From assembly GCF_004193175.1 (NCBI RefSeq), contig NZ_SAUH01000001.1:2645501-2709500 (forward strand): a stretch of 64,000 nucleotides of DNA, given 5' to 3'. Both the position numbers and the translations under genes were made by a program. Shown here piece after piece: positions 16,699 to 25,201 of this stretch (its first letter is position 1; every line of letters begins with the position of its first letter). Source of the DNA: Streptomyces sp. RFCAC02 (lineage in GTDB: Bacteria; Actinomycetota; Actinomycetes; Streptomycetales; Streptomycetaceae). The notes under the pieces are model-generated. The model was not told where the DNA came from. It worked only from the letters and a program-made list of their open reading frames with translations, and did no database searches.

Positions 16699-18125
16699 GC
16701 CCGGACCCCCTTCCCCACGCAGCGGACGACGAGCAGGGGCAGCGCGGCGACGAGCCCGGCGACCACGAACCCCGTGACGAAAGCCGATTCGGGCGGCGGG
16801 CCGGCCCCGGCGTCGAGGATCGCGCCGGCGATCTGGGCGCCCAGCGCGACGCCGATCACGCGGGTCACCACGAGCAGGCTCGTCGCGATGCCGGTGTCCC
16901 CGGCCTCGACGGCGGTGGCCGTGCCGGCGAGCAGCGCCGTGGTGGCGACGCCCGCGGCGAGGGCGGTCAGCACCTTCGCGAGGACGAGTTGCCACTCCGC
17001 GGTGTGCAGCGACGCCAGGGCGAGCAACGTGACGGCCGTGCCGACGGCGCCCGCCGCGACCACGGCACGCGGACCGAGACGCCGCGCCGCGATGCCGCCG
17101 ACCGAGTCGCTCACCGCCCCGGCGACGGCACCGGGCAGCAGGAACAGGCCGATGTCGGTGGTGCCGGCGCCGAAGCCGTACCCGTCGCCCGGCACCGCGA
17201 ACAACTGGGGGAGGAGGAAGAGCACCATCCCGGAGCCGGCGGTGATGAGGAAGGTGAGCAGGCACGCGGTCCACATCACGGGCCTCGCCAGCATCCGCAG
17301 GTCGACCATCGGCGAGGCCGCCCGGCGTTCGACGGCGACCCACCCGGCCGCGAGCGCGACGACGAGCACCGCGAGGGCGCCGACCGCGAGGGGCGGCGCA
17401 CCGCCGTCGCCCGTCACCGTGACGAGCCCGAGCATGAACGCGAGCAGGGTGCCGCTCAGCAGCACCGTGCCGCGCCAGTCGATCCCGCCGTCCCGGCGTA
17501 CCGGCGGATCGTGCGGAACGAGCCGGGCCACGGCCGCCGTCGCCGCGATGATCACGACGGTCGGCAGCGCGAACATCCACTGCCAGGACAGACCCTCCGC
17601 GACCGGCCCGGCGAACAGCACGCCCACCATGCCGCCGCCCGTGAACAGCGCGACGACCAGCCCGATCGCCGCCTGGGACTCCCCCGCCGCGAGGTGCTTG
17701 CGCACCAGGATGAAAGAGAGAGGCAGCGCGCCCACCATGACGCCCTGCAGGACCTGGCCGAGCAGCAGCACCGGAAGGTTCGGCGCGAGACCGGCCGTCA
17801 GGCCACCCGCCGACACCACCGCCATCAGCCGGACCAGCACCCGCTTCCCGCCGTGCCGGTCGCCGAGTTTGCCCGCGACCGGGGCGACGACCGCACCGGT
17901 GACGAGCAACACGTTGCCGATCAGCGCACCTTCGCCGGGACTGACGCCCAACTCGTCCTGCAGCAGCGGGAGCGCGGGCTCCACCACCGACTGCAGGGCG
18001 CCGAGGGCGAGCGCCAGGACCCCGAGGGCGACGATCGCCGGCCACCCCATGCGCGGCGGGGACACGGACGTCCTCGCGACTCGACGCCGCCGGTCGTGGG
18101 ACGGCCGGCCGTCCGTCCCGGTCAT
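16695..18125 (-). CDS. MFS transporter coupled to FAD monooxygenase
   Basis: The 476-residue protein has 14 predicted membrane segments. The motif-A region reads GKLGDRHGGKRVLVRLMAV after segment 2, and the set of hydrophobic blocks runs to VVRCVGKGVRA. It resembles DHA2 exporters. I chose ATG 18123-18125 because AGGTGA precedes it at 8-10 nt; an upstream ATG 26 codons earlier has no ribosome site. It is the first gene of a two-gene unit with the monooxygenase (4-nt overlap). Location is the cytoplasmic membrane, and drug efflux is inferred from family only. Confidence 0.85.
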   Translation of the reverse strand: MTGTDGRPSHDRRRRVARTSVSPPRMGWPAIVALGVLALALGALQSVVEPALPLLQDELGVSPGEGALIGNVLLVTGAVVAPVAGKLGDRHGGKRVLVRLMAVVSAGGLTAGLAPNLPVLLLGQVLQGVMVGALPLSFILVRKHLAAGESQAAIGLVVALFTGGGMVGVLFAGPVAEGLSWQWMFALPTVVIIAATAAVARLVPHDPPVRRDGGIDWRGTVLLSGTLLAFMLGLVTVTGDGGAPPLAVGALAVLVVALAAGWVAVERRAASPMVDLRMLARPVMWTACLLTFLITAGSGMVLFLLPQLFAVPGDGYGFGAGTTDIGLFLLPGAVAGAVSDSVGGIAARRLGPRAVVAAGAVGTAVTLLALASLHTAEWQLVLAKVLTALAAGVATTALLAGTATAVEAGDTGIATSLLVVTRVIGVALGAQIAGAILDAGAGPPPESAFVTGFVVAGLVAALPLLVVRCVGKGVRA

Positions 18126-18346
18126 GAGCTTCGTCACCTGCTGATCACTCCAGACACCACTGGACAAGAGGGGAAACGCGGGATTTCCGCGCGCTTCCCA
18201 CACTCCTCCGCGGCGCCCCGGCGGACATCGCCCTCTGCGACCGTCCTGCCCTGGTGCACCCGCACCACCTGCTCACCGTTCCTGGTGCCTGCGCACTACG
18301 GGCCGTTCTGAACCGGACCCCGAACGGCTCGCCGGCCGCCCCGGCT

Positions 18347-19243
18347 TCACCGCAGGGTGAGCGGGAACTCGGCTCCGACACGGGACAGTTTCTCCGGGTT
18401 GCGGACGTAGTAGATGCCCGTGATGCGGCCGTCCTCGACCCGGAACGCGATGACGCCGTCGATCTCGCCGTCCAGGTGCACGAGGAGCGCCGGGCTGCCG
18501 TTGATCGACGTGAGTTCGCTGGTGAGCCTGCTCCCGACCTTGCCGGTGCCGCCGACGATGAAGCGGCCCACCTTCCCGGAGCCGACGACCGGCCGCACCG
18601 CGGCCTGCCTGATGCCGCCGCCGTCCCCCATGAAGACGACATCGGGGGCGAGCACGTCGAGGAGTCCTTGCAGGTCGCCCGTCCGATACGCGCGCTGGAA
18701 CGACACGAGCACGGCCCGGGTCGCGCTCGGCGAGACCGCCTGGCGGGGGCGGCGGGCGTCGACGTGCCGGCGGGCACGGTGCGCGATCTGGCGGACGGCC
18801 GCGGGGCTCTTGTCCACGGCGGCGGCGATCTCGTCGTAGCCGACGTCGAAGACCTCGCGCAGCACGAACACGGCGCGCTCCGTCGGGGACAGCGTCTCCA
18901 GGACGAGCAGCATCGCCATCGACACGCTCTCGGCCAGCTCGACGTCCTCGGCGACGTCCGGCGCGGTGAGCATCGGCTCGGGCAGCCAGGGGCCGACGTA
19001 CGCCTCCTTGCGGCGCTGCATGGTGCGCAGCCGGTTGAGGGACTGCCGGGTCGTGATCCGGACGAGGTAGGCGCGCCGGTCGAGCACCTGCTCCAGGTCG
19101 ACCCCGACCCACCGCAGCCAGGTCTCCTGGAGGACGTCCTCCGCGTCGGCCGCCGATCCGAGCACTTCGTAGGCGACGGTGAAGAGGAGGTTGCGGTGGG
19201 CGACGAAGTCCTCGGTCGCCGGGTCGGCGGCGCGGTCGCTCAT
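18347..19243 (-). CDS. ECF41-type sigma factor (SigJ-like) with SnoaL-like C-terminus
   Basis: The 298-residue protein has sigma region 2 (about 10-80, GSAADAEDVLQETWLRW), region 4 (about 115-170, LSPTERAVFVLREVFDVGYDEIAAAVDKSPAAVRQI) and a SnoaL-like C-terminal domain (about 185-298). That domain carries DGGG (in GDGGGIRQA) and NPEKL, matching the DGGGK and NPDKL signature motifs of ECF41. There is no anti-sigma gene, and the C-terminal domain is known to tune activity in this group. The start ATG 19241-19243 gives MSDRAADPATEDF. It lies directly downstream of an oxidoreductase gene, the usual ECF41 partner. Confidence 0.9.
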   Translation of the reverse strand: MSDRAADPATEDFVAHRNLLFTVAYEVLGSAADAEDVLQETWLRWVGVDLEQVLDRRAYLVRITTRQSLNRLRTMQRRKEAYVGPWLPEPMLTAPDVAEDVELAESVSMAMLLVLETLSPTERAVFVLREVFDVGYDEIAAAVDKSPAAVRQIAHRARRHVDARRPRQAVSPSATRAVLVSFQRAYRTGDLQGLLDVLAPDVVFMGDGGGIRQAAVRPVVGSGKVGRFIVGGTGKVGSRLTSELTSINGSPALLVHLDGEIDGVIAFRVEDGRITGIYYVRNPEKLSRVGAEFPLTLR

Positions 19244-19314
19244 GGCTCCAGCCTTGTCGTTCGAACGTGCTTGCACAACGGAGTCCTTCTCATGGAACGA
19301 CCGCGAGTCCCCGG

Positions 19315-20520
19315 TCAGGCGGCCCGTCGGACGGTGGCCGGGGCCTCCCCGCGTCCGGCCGCGAGGGCCTTCCGGCGCCGGGCTCCGCCCTTCACGCGGT
19401 GCAGGTTGTACCCGCCGGGCTTGTGGGCCTCCTCGGACAGGTGCTCCACGATGCCCTTGCACACGGCCTCCTTCATCCGCGCGCCGAGGCGGCCGGCGAT
19501 GTGGAACCACACCGCGACGTCGGACCGGTTGGCGAACTGGAAGACGCCGGTGTGCCGGCCCAGGCTGATGCACTGCGCCCCGAACGACTGGTTGAGCGTC
19601 CCGGGCCGCTCACCCGCGATCAGGCTCAGCACCGTGTCGGCGGCGCGCGCGCCCAGCGGCATCGCGGTCTGGCAGCTCATCCGCAGCGCCAGGCCCGACG
19701 GCGCCGCCGAGTCCCCGGCGGCGACGATGCGTCCGTCGTCCACGCTCGTCAGCGTCTCGTCCGTGAGCAGCCGGCCCAGGGCGTCGGTGCTCAGCCCGCT
19801 GCGCGCGGCCAGGTCCGGCACGGCGAAGCCCGCGGTCCAGACGGTCACCCGGCTCGGCAGCTCGCGGCCGTCGGCGAGCCGCACGGCTTCGCGGGTCACC
19901 GACGTCACCGTGGTGCCTTCGCCGTCCAGCACGGTCACCCCGAGTTCCGCGAGCCGTCCGGTCACCGCGCGCCGGCCCCGGGCGTGGAGGTACGGGCCGA
20001 GCACGCCGCCGCAGACCAGCGTGACGCGGCGGCCCTGCTCGGCCAGTTCGGCGGCGGTCTCGATGCCGGAGGGGCCGGCCCCCACCACCGTCACCGCGGC
20101 CGTCATGGGCTCCGCGTCGAGGACCGGCCGCAGCCGCTCCACCTCCTCCAGGGTGGCGATGGGGTGGGCGAACTCGCCCGCTCCCGGCACGCGCGGGTCG
20201 GCGCTCCCGCTGCCCACCGCGTAGACCAGGTAGTCGTAGGCCACCGTGCCGCCCGATGCCATCGTCACGCCACGGCCGGGCGCGTCGATCCGCGTCACCG
20301 CGTCGACCACGAGCCGGACGCGCTCGGCCAGGACCTCCCGGTAGTCCACGACCGCGCCGGCGGTGCCGCCGACCAGTTGGTGCAGACGGACGCGATGGAC
20401 GAAGGCCGGGCGCGGGTTGATCAGGGTCACGGTCACGTCGTCGCGCCGCGTCAGCCGATTCGCCGCCATGACGCCGGCGTACCCGCCGCCGATCACGACC
20501 ACATGGGTGTTCTCCGTCAT
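19315..20520 (-). CDS. NAD(P)/FAD-dependent oxidoreductase (NDH-2-like), ECF41 partner
   Basis: The 401-residue protein opens MTENTHVVVIGGGYAGVMAANRL, a Rossmann FAD motif, and has a second nucleotide motif TVVGAGPSGIETAAEL at about 145 for NAD(P)H. An AAGDSAAP segment at about 265 closes the FAD site. No C-terminal amphipathic membrane anchor is obvious, so soluble or peripheral location is inferred. It is the oxidoreductase member of the carboxymuconolactone-decarboxylase/oxidoreductase/epimerase set that accompanies ECF41 sigmas. The sigma gene follows 71 nt later, and an ECF41-like promoter lies upstream. Confidence 0.88.
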   Translation of the reverse strand: MTENTHVVVIGGGYAGVMAANRLTRRDDVTVTLINPRPAFVHRVRLHQLVGGTAGAVVDYREVLAERVRLVVDAVTRIDAPGRGVTMASGGTVAYDYLVYAVGSGSADPRVPGAGEFAHPIATLEEVERLRPVLDAEPMTAAVTVVGAGPSGIETAAELAEQGRRVTLVCGGVLGPYLHARGRRAVTGRLAELGVTVLDGEGTTVTSVTREAVRLADGRELPSRVTVWTAGFAVPDLAARSGLSTDALGRLLTDETLTSVDDGRIVAAGDSAAPSGLALRMSCQTAMPLGARAADTVLSLIAGERPGTLNQSFGAQCISLGRHTGVFQFANRSDVAVWFHIAGRLGARMKEAVCKGIVEHLSEEAHKPGGYNLHRVKGGARRRKALAAGRGEAPATVRRAA

Positions 20521-20554
20521 GATGTCTCCCTCGTTCCGAGCGGTTCGTGCACAG

Positions 20555-20581
20555 GACACCGCTCGATCGGGCCGTGTGACG
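20555..20581 (-). promoter_or_regulatory. candidate ECF41 promoter of the oxidoreductase gene
   Basis: On the - strand CGTCACA (20575-20581) and TGTC (20555-20558) are separated by exactly 16 nt. The published ECF41 consensus, as I recall it, is TGTCACA-N16-CGTC, so this site differs at one position in each element. It sits about 35 nt before the oxidoreductase start. Confidence 0.5.
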
Positions 20582-20595
20582 GAGTGTGAGCCGGA

Positions 20596-20904
20596 TCACT
20601 CCACGGTGATCCGTGCCAGGGCGTCGGTGATCACCGGGTGGATCCGGCCGGGGGCGACGGTGGTGACGGTGTACCGCGCGACGCCACTCGTGACGAACGG
20701 GTCATCGGCGACGATCCGCTCGATCGCGTCGCGGTCGACACCGTGCGCGATGATCGCCCCGCCCTCCGAGGTGGGGACGGCCTGGCCGGAGACGAGGAAG
20801 GTCCCGGCGGCGTGGTGACGCTCGAGGTAGGCGACATGACCGGCGACGTGCGGGGCGGCATCGTCCTCGGTCCCGGTGTAGCGGAGTCGGAGCAGATGGA
20901 GCAC
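20596..20904 (-). CDS. YCII-domain protein
   Basis: This 102-residue product is a stand-alone YCII protein: LRLRYTG at the start, then HVAYLERHHAAGTFLVSGQAVP and GGAIIAHGVDRDAIERIVADDPFVTSGVARYTV. The conserved His (HVAYLERHH) and the DDPF segment correspond to the putative active site of this ferredoxin-like fold. The start GTG at 20902-20904 is supported by GGAGG 5-6 nt upstream; no ATG exists in frame. It ends 75 nt before the oxidoreductase start on the same strand and may be read with it. Function is unknown beyond family. Confidence 0.75.
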   Translation of the reverse strand: MLHLLRLRYTGTEDDAAPHVAGHVAYLERHHAAGTFLVSGQAVPTSEGGAIIAHGVDRDAIERIVADDPFVTSGVARYTVTTVAPGRIHPVITDALARITVE

Positions 20905-21092
20905 GGCGCCCTCCGTCGCATGCTGAACGGGGTCGGCCTCGACAGGCTCATGGCACCGACTGCCGCACTGAACCGAAACCCCTGCTTCGACGCCGCAACC
21001 TAGCGGCCCCGACCTACGACGGCAACGCTCGACTCCCACGCGCCGAGATCCGTGAACGACACACGGCCGGAGGGCGACCGTGCACGAAGTCG

Positions 21093-22553
21093 TCAGGCGT
21101 CGGCGAGGAGGGGGTCGTACGGCGTGTTCGTGCGGCGGCCCGACATGAAGGAGAGGAAGTCGCCCACGAAGGCACTGCGGCCGTAGGTGCCGTCGGTGAT
21201 GGTGAGGTCGCGGTGGAAGGCGGTGCGGAAGAGTGCCCGGTACTCGTCCGCGTCGATGGCCCCGTTGCCGTCCTTGTCGGTGGCGTCGAAGAGGACCTCG
21301 GCGACGCGGATGAGCGCGGGGCCGGCGAGGGAGGGGACGGCGGCGGCGTACTCCCCGGCGCTGACACGGCCGTCGCCGTCCGTGTCGAGGGCGGCCTGGA
21401 GTTCGCGCCACCAGGCGGCGAAGGCGTCGTAGAGCCGGGTCTCCTCCGGTTCGTCCAGGTCGAGGCGGGTGGCCAGTTCGCGTGCCATGGCGGCGAGGTC
21501 GGGCCAGTCGAGGTGGCCGTCGCCGGTCTGGTCCAGCACCTGGCGGAAGAACTCCTCCGCCATGCGACGGCCCTCCCCCGGGGCGGCCGGGGCGGTGCCG
21601 TCGCCGGTGTCACCACGCAGCGGCGTGAGGAGGCGGAGCAGGGCCGACGCCTGCTTCATGCGGGCGTGCAGCGCGGTCACCGTCCGGGCGCGGGGGTCGT
21701 CGCTCCCGGGCGAGAGGGAGAGGGTCTCGATGATGGTCCCGGCGTTGATCCAGCCCGCGGGCAGGAAACGGGTGAGCCCGGCGGCGAGATACGCGCCCTG
21801 CATGGCGGTCGGGGCGCCCGGCATCTCGGGCAGTCCTGCCCTGCGCCGGTAGGGCTCGGGGAGCGAGGCGACGGTGATCGCGCCGATGAGCGGGCTGACG
21901 ACGGCCCGGCCGGCGGCCCACAGTGTCGGCGCGCCGGCGAGCAGCGCCGGGGCCGGCAGGTGGTCGAAGAGCCGGTAGAGGATGACGCGGGCCGCCTCGG
22001 TGTTCTCCAGCACGTTCTCGACGACCCCGTCGAAGTACGGCCAGAAGTCGTGCAGGTCCGCCGGGAGTTCCCCGGCGTCGCCGTCGAGCGCGGCGAGGAA
22101 CGCGCGGTACTCGGCGTACATGCGCTCCATGGTGACCCGGTCGAGCGGCTGGCCGCTCAGCCGGCACATGGTGACGGCGCTCTCGAAGAGGGTGGCGATC
22201 ACCCAGGCGCGGGCCGCGCGGTCCATGGCGTCGTAGGCGCGGCCACGGGAGTCGGAGCCGCTCATGCGGGCGTGCAGCCTGTTGAGCCGGGCGGCCTCCC
22301 GCTCGCGTACCGCCGGGTCGGCGTCGAACATGCGCCGCATGCTGAGGAAGGTGTTGCGCAGCCGGCGCCAGGGGTGGGCGACGAAGGTGGAGTTGTCGAC
22401 GAGGGCAGCGCCGATCTGCGGGTGGGCGGCCTCCAGCACGGTGGCGCGGATCATGGCCAGCGCCCAGCGCGGGTCGTCGAAGAAGGCACTGAACTGCGAT
22501 TCCGCCCCGAACAGGGGCGCATCGTCGGCCGGGCCCGTGGTTCCGGTGGTCAT
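21093..22553 (-). CDS. DUF2236 (MpaB-like) oxygenase fused to C-terminal EF-hands
   Basis: The 486-residue protein has an N-terminal DUF2236 domain (about 15-300) with FFDDPRWALAMIRATVLEAAHPQIGAALVDNS and HPWRRLRNTFLSM. This is the haem-binding oxygenase family that includes MpaB and rubber oxygenase Lcp. From about 335 it carries three EF-hand loops: DQTGDGHLDWPDL, DTDGDGRVSAGEY and DKDGNGAIDADEY, each with the Dx(D/G)xDG pattern and a terminal acidic residue. Calcium control of an oxygenase-like domain is implied. No signal peptide is visible. Its ATG overlaps the stop of the prenyl transferase by 4 nt, so a polyprenyl or isoprenoid substrate is plausible. Confidence 0.85.
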   Translation of the reverse strand: MTTGTTGPADDAPLFGAESQFSAFFDDPRWALAMIRATVLEAAHPQIGAALVDNSTFVAHPWRRLRNTFLSMRRMFDADPAVREREAARLNRLHARMSGSDSRGRAYDAMDRAARAWVIATLFESAVTMCRLSGQPLDRVTMERMYAEYRAFLAALDGDAGELPADLHDFWPYFDGVVENVLENTEAARVILYRLFDHLPAPALLAGAPTLWAAGRAVVSPLIGAITVASLPEPYRRRAGLPEMPGAPTAMQGAYLAAGLTRFLPAGWINAGTIIETLSLSPGSDDPRARTVTALHARMKQASALLRLLTPLRGDTGDGTAPAAPGEGRRMAEEFFRQVLDQTGDGHLDWPDLAAMARELATRLDLDEPEETRLYDAFAAWWRELQAALDTDGDGRVSAGEYAAAVPSLAGPALIRVAEVLFDATDKDGNGAIDADEYRALFRTAFHRDLTITDGTYGRSAFVGDFLSFMSGRRTNTPYDPLLADA

Positions 22554-23353
22554 GACGGGTCTCCGTTCGTCCGGGCCGGCACGCCGCCGAAGCGGCGGTC
22601 ACGGCGCCGGTAGGTGTGCAGGCAGGCGAGGAAGTCGGGGGCGCGGAAGTCCGGCCAGAGCGCCTCGGGGAAGACCCACTCGGCGTAGGCGACCTGCCAG
22701 AGCATGAAGTTGGAGATGCGCTGCTCGCCGGAGGTGCGGATGACGAGATCCACGTCGGGGGTGTCGGGGAAGGGCAGGTGGTCGGCGAAGAGCCGTTCGG
22801 TCACCTCGTCGGCGGGTGTCCCGGCGCGGATCAGCGACCTGGCGGCCTCGACGATGTCCCGGCGTCCGCCGTGGTCGAAGGCGACGGTCAGCGTCATTCC
22901 CCGGTTGCCGGCGGTCAGCGTCGTCAGATCGTCGAGGTCCCGCGCCAGTTCGCGGGGGATGCGGGGATCCGCGGCTCCGAGGAAACGGCAGCGGATGCCG
23001 CGGGCGAGCAGCAGTGGCGCGTGCTTGCGCACGACCCGGCTGGCCAGGCGCATCAGGTAGTCGACCTCGGTGCCGGAACGGTTCCAGTTCTCGGTGGAGA
23101 AGGCGTAGAGGCTGAGCCACTCGACGCCGGCCGCGCGGGCCGCCTCGATGATGTCGATGACGGTGGCCTCCGCGGCCCGGTGGCCCGCTGTCCGGGGAAG
23201 GGAACGCCGCTGTGCCCAGCGGCCGTTGCCGTCCATCACGCAGGCCACGTGCCGCGGCACCGCACGCGCCGGCCGGTCTTCCGTGGCCGCGCGTGCACGC
23301 TGGACGCCGCGCTCCGTCACACCCACCCCGCATCGCCGATCCGCACGCCCCAC
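22550..23353 (-). CDS. uppS: cis-prenyl transferase (UppS/Z-isoprenyl diphosphate synthase family)
   Basis: The protein (up to 267 residues) has all blocks of the family: HVACVMDGNGRWAQRRSLPRTAGHRAAE (Asp of the DGNGRW motif binds Mg and diphosphate), LSLYAFSTENWNRS, GNRGMTLTVAFDHGGRRDI, and the C-terminal DLVIRTSGEQRISNFMLWQVAYAEWVF. It condenses isopentenyl diphosphate with an allylic diphosphate in cis. Housekeeping UppS genes rarely sit with a DUF2236-EF-hand gene, so this is more likely a secondary, specialised copy. The start is uncertain: GTG 23353 gives a long leader, and in-frame GTG codons about 10-20 residues later also fit. Confidence 0.88.
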   Translation of the reverse strand: MGRADRRCGVGVTERGVQRARAATEDRPARAVPRHVACVMDGNGRWAQRRSLPRTAGHRAAEATVIDIIEAARAAGVEWLSLYAFSTENWNRSGTEVDYLMRLASRVVRKHAPLLLARGIRCRFLGAADPRIPRELARDLDDLTTLTAGNRGMTLTVAFDHGGRRDIVEAARSLIRAGTPADEVTERLFADHLPFPDTPDVDLVIRTSGEQRISNFMLWQVAYAEWVFPEALWPDFRAPDFLACLHTYRRRDRRFGGVPARTNGDPS

Positions 23354-23408
23354 AGGAGCGTTTCTCCTCAGGAGTCTGACGGCGCGGAGGGAGCCTGACC
23401 GGCCAAAC

Positions 23409-23423
23409 GGGTGACCGTCACCC
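23409..23423. promoter_or_regulatory. perfect 15-nt palindrome upstream of the prenyl transferase gene
   Basis: GGGTGAC-C-GTCACCC lies 56-70 nt before the outermost prenyl transferase start. The symmetry suggests an operator, but no local regulator gene is present. Confidence 0.45.
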
Positions 23424-23600
23424 TTGGCTCAGATTGCCGATTCCCCTCAACATCGACGGTTCCACCGACCCCCTCCACGCCGCCGCCTCAGCCTGGGGGG
23501 TGGCGAGGACGAGCCGTCCGTCGTCTCCCACCGCGACGACATCGACCGGCAGCGCGCTTTCCGCGTCGAAGCGCAGGGTGAAAAGCGGATCGAGCCGCAC
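23418..23600 (-). CDS. possible short gene or 3' gene fragment
   Basis: An open frame (60 residues from the first GTG, open further upstream without a start) reads FTLRFDAESALPVDVVAVGDD followed by GRLVLATPQAEAAAWRG, which looks protein-like with normal high-GC codon use. No ribosome site or ATG is present. The upstream sequence quickly becomes AT-richer, so it may be the surviving 3' end of a lost gene. I do not recognise the family. Confidence 0.3.
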   Translation of the reverse strand: MRLDPLFTLRFDAESALPVDVVAVGDDGRLVLATPQAEAAAWRGSVEPSMLRGIGNLSQG

Positions 23601-23917
23601 CAGGAAGTCGAAGCTTTCCCAGCCATTTCCATAACCCCCTACTTTTCCGGCTTTCCGGCTTATTCCCCCGGGGGAATCCGCAACCCGTGGCGGATCCGTC
23701 GGCCTTCAATTACGATCACCAATCGTTCACCTTGCGCGCAGTAACAGACCCGGCACTTTCGGACGAGTGGAGCAGTCCACGCACCCAGGTCATACAGCGC
23801 AATGACCGCTCGCTTTCCGGCAATACGGTCAGCGCCGACTCCGCCCCGCAGCAGTCGCCGCCCCATGGAAAAGGCGGCGCGGGACGTGAACTCCGCGCCG
23901 CGACCATCGAGGAACCT
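23601..23917. other. upstream region of the ABC exporter operon
   Basis: This 317-nt stretch is less GC-rich than its surroundings. It contains the perfect 16-nt palindrome ATTCCCCC-GGGGGAAT at 23662-23677 and a tandem TTTCCGGC-type repeat just before it (about 23644-23660). The ABC operon promoter should be here. Reading the downstream frame further upstream gives a poorly coded leader, so I treat this as non-coding. Confidence 0.4.
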
Positions 23918-25201
23918 GTGAACATACGCACCGCGCTGCGGTCGAGCAGCGCTCTGTGGGTTGCGCCAGCGGCTCTCGGGATCACGATCCTCTACTACGT
24001 GAAGTCGGGATCGGGACTCACCTTCATCCAGGACTACGGCTGGGCACCCACCCTCGTCTCCGAACCGCTCAGGTCGGCGTACGCGTTCGCCTATGGCGTG
24101 GCCAGTGCCCTGGGGGCCTGGGAGAGCGGCCGACTGCGGCGGGGGGCGGTGTGGGATCTCGCGCCCGTCCGGTCCCGATACACGATCGCCGCGCAGGCGT
24201 TGTTCCCGGTCGTCCTCCTGACATGGCTGATGCTGCTGGCGCCGGTCTGTGCGGCGCTGGTCCAGGACGGGGTTCTTCCCACTCCGGTGAGTCTCCGTCC
24301 GCTCGTCCTCGGTCTGCTGCTGTGCGTGGCGCATGCCGTGATCGGGTTCGCGGTCGGGACGCGGGTGCCGGCCGTCATCGCCGCACCCGTACTGGCCGTC
24401 GTCGTCTGGCTGATCGTCGCGACATCCCATGCGACGTCCGTACCCTGGCGGCGCCATATGCTGGGCGAATACAGCGTCGCGCTGGAGTACGGGGAAACGG
24501 CAACGCTGTCATCGATCGTCGCCGAAATACTGCCCACCCTCGCGCTCGCGATTGGGCTCGCCCTGCTGTGGCTGCCGCTTCGCCATGTGCTGCCACGGGT
24601 ATCGCTGGCCATTGCCGTGGCCGTTTCCGGAAGCGGCATCGCCTACACCATGGTGAACGACTGGGGCACCGCGCCGCCCTTGAACACCGCGCAAGCCCCT
24701 ATGCGGTGCGCGGGCACGGCCCCCCGTGTCTGCATGCCGGAAGCCACGGTCGGCGACATCGAGGCTGTGCGGGCGGAAGTCACGACGGCCGTGGACGACC
24801 TCGTCGCACTGGGTATCACCGACACACGCCCGGGCACCGTGACGGATTCCCTCACGGACGGACGCCACAAGGCCCCGTCCACGGTGGGGACCTGGCGCCT
24901 CGGTCTGACCAGCGGGGAACGGCAGGGCACCGTCCGCTATCGGGTCGTCCTCGAGGCAGTGGACTTCCCCTGCACACGGCCCGACCCGCACGCCGCCAGG
25001 ACGGCGACGATGTGGCTCGCGGAACGGACGGGCGTGACGGCGGCGTACGAGGCAGACCTGCGCCACGACGACCTCTCCTTCGGGGAACCCCAGCGGCAAG
25101 CCCTGCACGAGACGATCGAACCCGTTCTGGCGCTGCCGGAGAACGAGCAGCTGAGCTGGTACGGGCAGGCGCTCGACGATGCCTGCGGGGCCGCCGCATG
25201 A
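23918..25201 (+). CDS. ABC exporter membrane protein with large extracytoplasmic domain
   Basis: The 427-residue protein starts at GTG 23918 after GAGGA. About six membrane segments occupy residues 10-225 (for example ALFPVVLLTWLMLLAPVCAALV and LVLGLLLCVAHAVIGFAVG). After a last hydrophobic segment (SLAIAVAVSGSGIAYTMV) comes a roughly 190-residue hydrophilic region with at least three cysteines, likely outside the membrane. It overlaps the next membrane gene by 4 nt, and an ATPase gene follows, so it is probably one half of the permease. I do not recognise a named family. The hydrophilic domain may bind substrate or sense an antimicrobial. Confidence 0.75.
   Translation: MNIRTALRSSSALWVAPAALGITILYYVKSGSGLTFIQDYGWAPTLVSEPLRSAYAFAYGVASALGAWESGRLRRGAVWDLAPVRSRYTIAAQALFPVVLLTWLMLLAPVCAALVQDGVLPTPVSLRPLVLGLLLCVAHAVIGFAVGTRVPAVIAAPVLAVVVWLIVATSHATSVPWRRHMLGEYSVALEYGETATLSSIVAEILPTLALAIGLALLWLPLRHVLPRVSLAIAVAVSGSGIAYTMVNDWGTAPPLNTAQAPMRCAGTAPRVCMPEATVGDIEAVRAEVTTAVDDLVALGITDTRPGTVTDSLTDGRHKAPSTVGTWRLGLTSGERQGTVRYRVVLEAVDFPCTRPDPHAARTATMWLAERTGVTAAYEADLRHDDLSFGEPQRQALHETIEPVLALPENEQLSWYGQALDDACGAAA

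Noticed and set aside
4683..20904. A link between the two YCII proteins (4683-5096 and 20596-20904)
   Set aside because: They belong to different YCII subtypes with different neighbours and no sign of recent duplication.
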